From NCBI GenBank assembly GCA_017478085.1, contig JAFVEE010000050.1, forward strand, positions 1 to 43,455: a stretch of DNA of 43,455 bases, in the 5' to 3' direction. Position 1 is the stretch's first letter. Every line of letters begins with the position of its first letter. Source of the stretch: Prevotella sp. (GTDB lineage: Bacteria; Bacteroidota; Bacteroidia; Bacteroidales; Bacteroidaceae). Both the position numbers and the translations under genes were made by a program. Shown piece by piece: positions 39,989 to 43,455 of this stretch. Below the pieces are notes generated by a model. That model had not been told where the DNA came from, searched no databases, and saw nothing but the letters and a program-made list of their open reading frames with translations.

Positions 39989-42856
39989 ATGAAGAAAAGA
40001 CTACTTTTTGCAGCTTTTGCGATGGTAGGTGCGCTCAATGCCTCGGCTTTCGAGGTGGGCGACTACGTCTACACCACTTCGCAAAGACTGAAGATTACGG
40101 GCGACAACCTCGTACAGAATGGGAACTTCGCCGCCGGCCTTGGCGAGGGCGGCTGGGTGAGCAGCGCTGCCGATGGTAGCGTGAACCCCGACGTGTGGGG
40201 CATTGTCAATGGCGAAGGCCCCAACGGCGAGGATGCCCTGCAGAGCAAGGCTGCCACCGAGGGTGAGTCGCTCTGCAACGTGTGGAGCACCCTGACCGGC
40301 GGTACCACCTACATCGTGTCGTTCGACATCAAGGCCGAGGCCGACGGCAACTCGAGCAGCGTGGGCGAGACCATTGGTACCAACTACGTGGGCTTCTTCC
40401 TGAACGGCGACGGCAACCTGACCCAGGTGGCTACGGCCGATGACGCCCCCGTAGCGGGCGTGGCTACGTCGTTCCTCATCAAGAGCGAGTGGCAGACCAC
40501 TTCGTTCGTCTTCACGCCCGACGAGGGCCAGCAGCTGGTCATGCACTTAGAGCGCCTGGCCACGGGCACGCTCATCACCAACATCTCGATTCACCCCGTC
40601 GACATCGTGTTCGACGACCGCATTGCCCTGAACAAGCTGGCCTTTGCCGACAAGCTGCTGAACGATCCCAACTTCAACACCGAGCAGGCTCAGGCCGCCA
40701 AGGAGGAGTTCGTGGGCAGCGTGTATGCCGCTCTGCAGGAAATGGTGAACACCCCCGGTGCCCTGGACGATCCTTCGGAGGGTGAGGGCGTCATCGAGGC
40801 CTTCGACCAGATGCTGGGCGACTACCTCGACGCTTCGAGCCGCCGTATGAACGACCAGCTGGCCGGTACCGACAACGTGGAGAGCCTGGCCGTGGTAGGC
40901 CGTGGTGCCAACCGTCCGGCCACCTACGCCAACCTGGACCTCTGGGGTGGCAACTGGGGCCACGTCAGCGGTGCAGACTACCTGCAGTCGTCTATCCAGA
41001 ACGGCTATGCCCACTCGGCTACCTACAACGTGTTCAACAAATACTTCCCCGCTGGCAAGTACTACTTCACCGCCGAGATTCGCAATGCCAACACGGGCAA
41101 GGACTCGTGGCCTACCACTCCGACCTTCAACCTGGAGACGGTGTGTAAGATCTTCGTAGGCAGCGACACCCTGAACACCGACACCATCGCAGGCGAGGCT
41201 TTCCAGAAGTTCTACATCGTGGGCGAGATTACCGAGGAAGGTGCCTTCCGCGCTGGCGTGGAGTGGCCCGGCGTGAGCAGCGGTGGCTCGTTCTTCATCA
41301 AGAACGTTGAGGTGCGCGCCTTTGGCGATGCCGACGAGATCATTGCCAAGATAGAGCACTCGCAGGCCTTCGAGACCTACACCACGCAGTACAACGCTGC
41401 CGTGAGCGCCTACGAGGCTGTGCGCACGAAGGTAGACAACGGCAACTATCCTTGGGACCAGCAGGTGCTGCGCGATGCCAAGGCTAAGTACGACCCCATC
41501 TTCGACGCTCACCGTGCCAAGGGCTGGATTGATGCCGACGGCAATGACACTGGCGTGGCTTCGACCGAGGAGCTGAACGACTGGGCTCTGTATCAGGACG
41601 TTGAGGAGTATAGCACGAGCGTCGATGCCGAGACGGGCGTTGAGACGCAGACCCGACTGGAGTACCAGATTGTGCGCGGCTATCAGGCTGCCAGCAACAC
41701 CGTGATTGCCACCAACCAGGTGATTACCGACCTGGCCAACGCCATCGACGCTGCCAAGGCTACCCGCAACCTGGGTGCATACGCCACGGGCGACCGCGAG
41801 ACCTATAAGGCTGCCATCCTGAAGGCTATCGAGAGCATCACCACCATCCGCTCGAACACTACCGACGCTACCCGCGTGGCCGACTCTACCAGCCTGCGCG
41901 CCGCTCAGGACGAGCTGGCCGCTGCCACCGAGGCCTTCCTGGCATCGGTATCGCTGAAGCCCTTCGCCGACATCGACTTCTCGAAGGGTGTGACCGTCGA
42001 GACCGACCCCGAAAGCGGTGCTGACAAGTACGTGGCATACGGCGAGGCCGGAAGCATTGTACTGGGCAACTACGAAGATACCGCAGCTGGCACCAACGGC
42101 ACCAGCTTTGCACTGGGCCGCTACGAGAACGATGCCGTTTCGCTGCCCGACGTGCTGCGCATAGGCAATGGCACCGCCACGGTGACCGTGCCTGAGGACC
42201 TGATTCCCGGCGACGAGTCGACCTTCCGTGCTACCTTCGACATCTGGTTCGGCAACCTCTCTGGCAAAAACACCTACGTAGAACTGCGCAATGCCGCCGG
42301 CGAGCGCGTGGCTGGCTTCAGCCTGAACCGCTACAACGGTTCGCTTGCCTACAACGACTTCAACGACGTGCTTTCCAATGGCGGTACGGGCATGAACGTG
42401 CTGCAGTATGCCACGGGCGTGGGTTCGAGCAGTGCCAGCAATACGGCCATCTGCGTCGACAACAACCGCACTTCGTTCGACCTGACCATCAACTACGCCA
42501 ATGGCACCGTGCAGGGCACGATGGTGAACCCGCAGCGTGGTACCAACGAGGGTGCTGAGCAGCCCCTCAACGCCGCGCTGACCGACAACAAGGTGACTCA
42601 GTTCGTGGTAGGCTCGAACTACAACAATGGCGACCGCCGCTGCTGGTTCGACAACCTGAAGCTCTACAGCTTCGTGGGTGGCAACCTGGAGGAGGACATC
42701 ATGCAGAGCCCGTGGGCCGAGGTGAGCGGCATCGCCACCGTGAACGCTGCCCAGCAGTTCAATGGTGCCATCTACTCGCTGCAGGGTGTGCGTCTGAACG
42801 CCAAGCCCAACAAGGGTATCTACATCATGAACGGTAAGAAGTATGTGGTGAAGTAA
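39989..42856 (+). CDS. Secreted modular protein with CBM4/9-like N-terminus (paralogue B)
   Basis: 955 aa, with the same plan as paralogue A: signal peptide about 1-20 (GALNASA-FE), CBM4/9-like module ('DNLVQNGNFAAGLGEGGW', 'YIVSFDIKA'), second beta module (about 320-455), helical region (about 460-655), and a C-terminal beta domain ending in 'RCWFDNLKLYSF' and the tail 'YSLQGVRLNAKPNKGIYIMN'. Signal peptides and tails are nearly the same as in A, while the module at about 290-350 differs strongly (A has 'GGFMFRQDGVATGGETNWQ' there). It may bind a glycan or protein ligand different from that of A. The ATG is 81 bp from the right 27-bp site, mirroring the 79 bp of A. A terminator follows at 42882-42916. 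Confidence 0.8.
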   Translation: MKKRLLFAAFAMVGALNASAFEVGDYVYTTSQRLKITGDNLVQNGNFAAGLGEGGWVSSAADGSVNPDVWGIVNGEGPNGEDALQSKAATEGESLCNVWSTLTGGTTYIVSFDIKAEADGNSSSVGETIGTNYVGFFLNGDGNLTQVATADDAPVAGVATSFLIKSEWQTTSFVFTPDEGQQLVMHLERLATGTLITNISIHPVDIVFDDRIALNKLAFADKLLNDPNFNTEQAQAAKEEFVGSVYAALQEMVNTPGALDDPSEGEGVIEAFDQMLGDYLDASSRRMNDQLAGTDNVESLAVVGRGANRPATYANLDLWGGNWGHVSGADYLQSSIQNGYAHSATYNVFNKYFPAGKYYFTAEIRNANTGKDSWPTTPTFNLETVCKIFVGSDTLNTDTIAGEAFQKFYIVGEITEEGAFRAGVEWPGVSSGGSFFIKNVEVRAFGDADEIIAKIEHSQAFETYTTQYNAAVSAYEAVRTKVDNGNYPWDQQVLRDAKAKYDPIFDAHRAKGWIDADGNDTGVASTEELNDWALYQDVEEYSTSVDAETGVETQTRLEYQIVRGYQAASNTVIATNQVITDLANAIDAAKATRNLGAYATGDRETYKAAILKAIESITTIRSNTTDATRVADSTSLRAAQDELAAATEAFLASVSLKPFADIDFSKGVTVETDPESGADKYVAYGEAGSIVLGNYEDTAAGTNGTSFALGRYENDAVSLPDVLRIGNGTATVTVPEDLIPGDESTFRATFDIWFGNLSGKNTYVELRNAAGERVAGFSLNRYNGSLAYNDFNDVLSNGGTGMNVLQYATGVGSSSASNTAICVDNNRTSFDLTINYANGTVQGTMVNPQRGTNEGAEQPLNAALTDNKVTQFVVGSNYNNGDRRCWFDNLKLYSFVGGNLEEDIMQSPWAEVSGIATVNAAQQFNGAIYSLQGVRLNAKPNKGIYIMNGKKYVVK

Positions 42857-42881
42857 TCCTTCCCCCTACCCTATTTTCCTC

Positions 42882-42916
42882 AGCGAGGGAGCGCCCCAGA
42901 CGGGTGTTCCCTCGCT
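42882..42916 (+). terminator. Intrinsic terminator after paralogue B
   Basis: Hairpin with 9-bp arms agcgaggga / tccctcgct plus inner pairing, followed by tcgtttt. It lies 25 nt after the stop codon. Confidence 0.7.
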
Positions 42917-42926
42917 TCGTTTTCCA

Positions 42927-43030
42927 ACCGACCGCTCCGTTCTGTTGCAACGGAGCCTCCGTTGTCAGCAAACGGAGCGCTCCATTGATTCGTAACGGGG
43001 CCTCCATTGCTCCCCAACGGAGCCCCTTTT
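42927..43030. repeat. Second array of AACGGnGCCTCCnTT palindromic units
   Basis: Units start at about 42927 (degenerate), 42949, 42971, 42994 and 43016 with a 22-23-bp period, the same family and spacing as the array at 16792-16894. No ORF is present. Confidence 0.75.
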
Positions 43031-43152
43031 CACTAATCGAGATAAATGAGCCTTTTCACTAATCAAGATAAATGGGCTTTTTCACTAATTGGGACAAATG
43101 GCTTTTCACTAATTGTGAGAAATATAATTCACTAATTGAGAGAAATATAATT
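43031..43152. repeat. Tandem array of five CACTAAT-type units
   Basis: cactaat begins at 43031, 43057, 43083, 43107 and 43130 (periods 26, 26, 24, 23). The typical unit is cactaattgagagaaat plus a variable tail. AT-rich and non-coding. Confidence 0.75.
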
Positions 43153-43171
43153 CTCTGAACTTTCCCACCCT

Positions 43172-43319
43172 AAAGAAAGCCCTGTAGGGTAAGTGTAGAT
43201 GCCTGGGGAGGCGGCATACCCTTATGAAAAGCAGTAAAAGAAAGCCCTGTAGGGTAAGTGTAGATGCCTGGGGAGGCGGCATACCCTTATGAAAAGCAGT
43301 AAAAGAAAGCCCTGTAGGG
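43172..43319. repeat. 65-bp tandem repeat, two full copies plus a partial third
   Basis: Units 43172-43236 and 43237-43301 appear identical; a third begins at 43302 (aaagaaagccctgtaggg) and then passes into the long-palindrome element. Open frames across it are by-products of the repeat. Confidence 0.8.
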
Positions 43320-43322
43320 GCT

Positions 43323-43455
43323 TAATAGGGGTAGCCAGCCATACAGCCGTGCCGTAGGTACGGCGAAATGGCTGGTTAAAAGATGGCATAGGGAAGCGTG
43401 CCTTTAGGTACGCGATAACCCGCTGCTTCAGTCGCGTACCTAAAGGCACGCAGGC
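43323..43455. repeat. Long nested palindrome, copy 2, cut by the window end
   Basis: The sequence is nearly the reverse complement of 3568-3702. It contains an outer arm (ataggggtagccagccatac...) and both inner arms (gcgtgcctttaggtacgcga and its complement). The second outer arm would lie past the window end. Orientation is opposite to copy 1. Confidence 0.8.

Overview
The window looks like a chromosome segment of a gut or oral Bacteroidales bacterium, most likely a Prevotellaceae member. Evidence: recurring promoters of the form TTTG-N20-TAnnTTTG, two SusC/SusD outer-membrane pairs, lipoproteins with acidic residues just after the lipid-bearing cysteine, VirE/BT4734-type and Rpn/PD-(D/E)XK proteins, and secreted proteins ending in a 'GxYIMNGKKY' tail. 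Genes are GC-rich, intergenic DNA is AT-rich, and intergenic DNA is full of short palindromic and tandem repeats. I saw no rRNA, tRNA, CRISPR array or transposase-bearing insertion sequence.

Layout. 1-1400: AT-rich, gene-poor DNA with a 56-residue membrane protein, a probably truncated nuclease-toxin-like ORF, divergent promoters and tandem repeats. 1404-3461: a VirE-type primase/helicase-like protein. 3501-3700: a very long nested palindrome. 3767-16770: housekeeping genes, comprising a 7TM-HD phosphodiesterase (-), gltX and waaA (+), bcp (-), a membrane metallophosphoesterase plus FMN-binding protein (+), an Rpn-like nuclease/hpt/adk/gamma-carbonic-anhydrase operon (-), and nnr/four-helix-bundle/DUF4831 genes (+). 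16916-34557: a seven-gene minus-strand operon transcribed FAS1-SusC-SusD-FAS1-FAS1-SusC-SusD, with no glycosidase or dedicated regulator. 34711-35667: a second Rpn-like gene. 35808-42856: two diverging paralogous secreted proteins of about 955 residues, with a tyrosine recombinase between them. 42857-43455: dense repeats, ending in a second copy of the long palindrome in inverted orientation.

How the parts work together. The FAS1/Sus operon would build two SusCD-type import or capture complexes and three surface fasciclin lipoproteins, so it may bind proteins or glycoproteins rather than break down a glycan. The recombinase between the paralogous secreted genes is bounded by two inverted 27-bp sites that match at 25 of 27 positions, each with a 5-bp asymmetric core, and each about 80 bp from the start codon it faces. 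That is the architecture of an invertible switch choosing between two surface proteins. The recombinase now carries one in-frame TAG, so the switch may be locked.

The second strong lead is the four-helix-bundle (S23/IVP-like) gene at 15320-15670. It is enclosed by 33-bp inverted repeats (29 of 33 match). One contains the nnr stop codon and the other encodes part of the DUF4831 signal peptide, which looks like a small mobile gene cassette inserted seamlessly between two genes.
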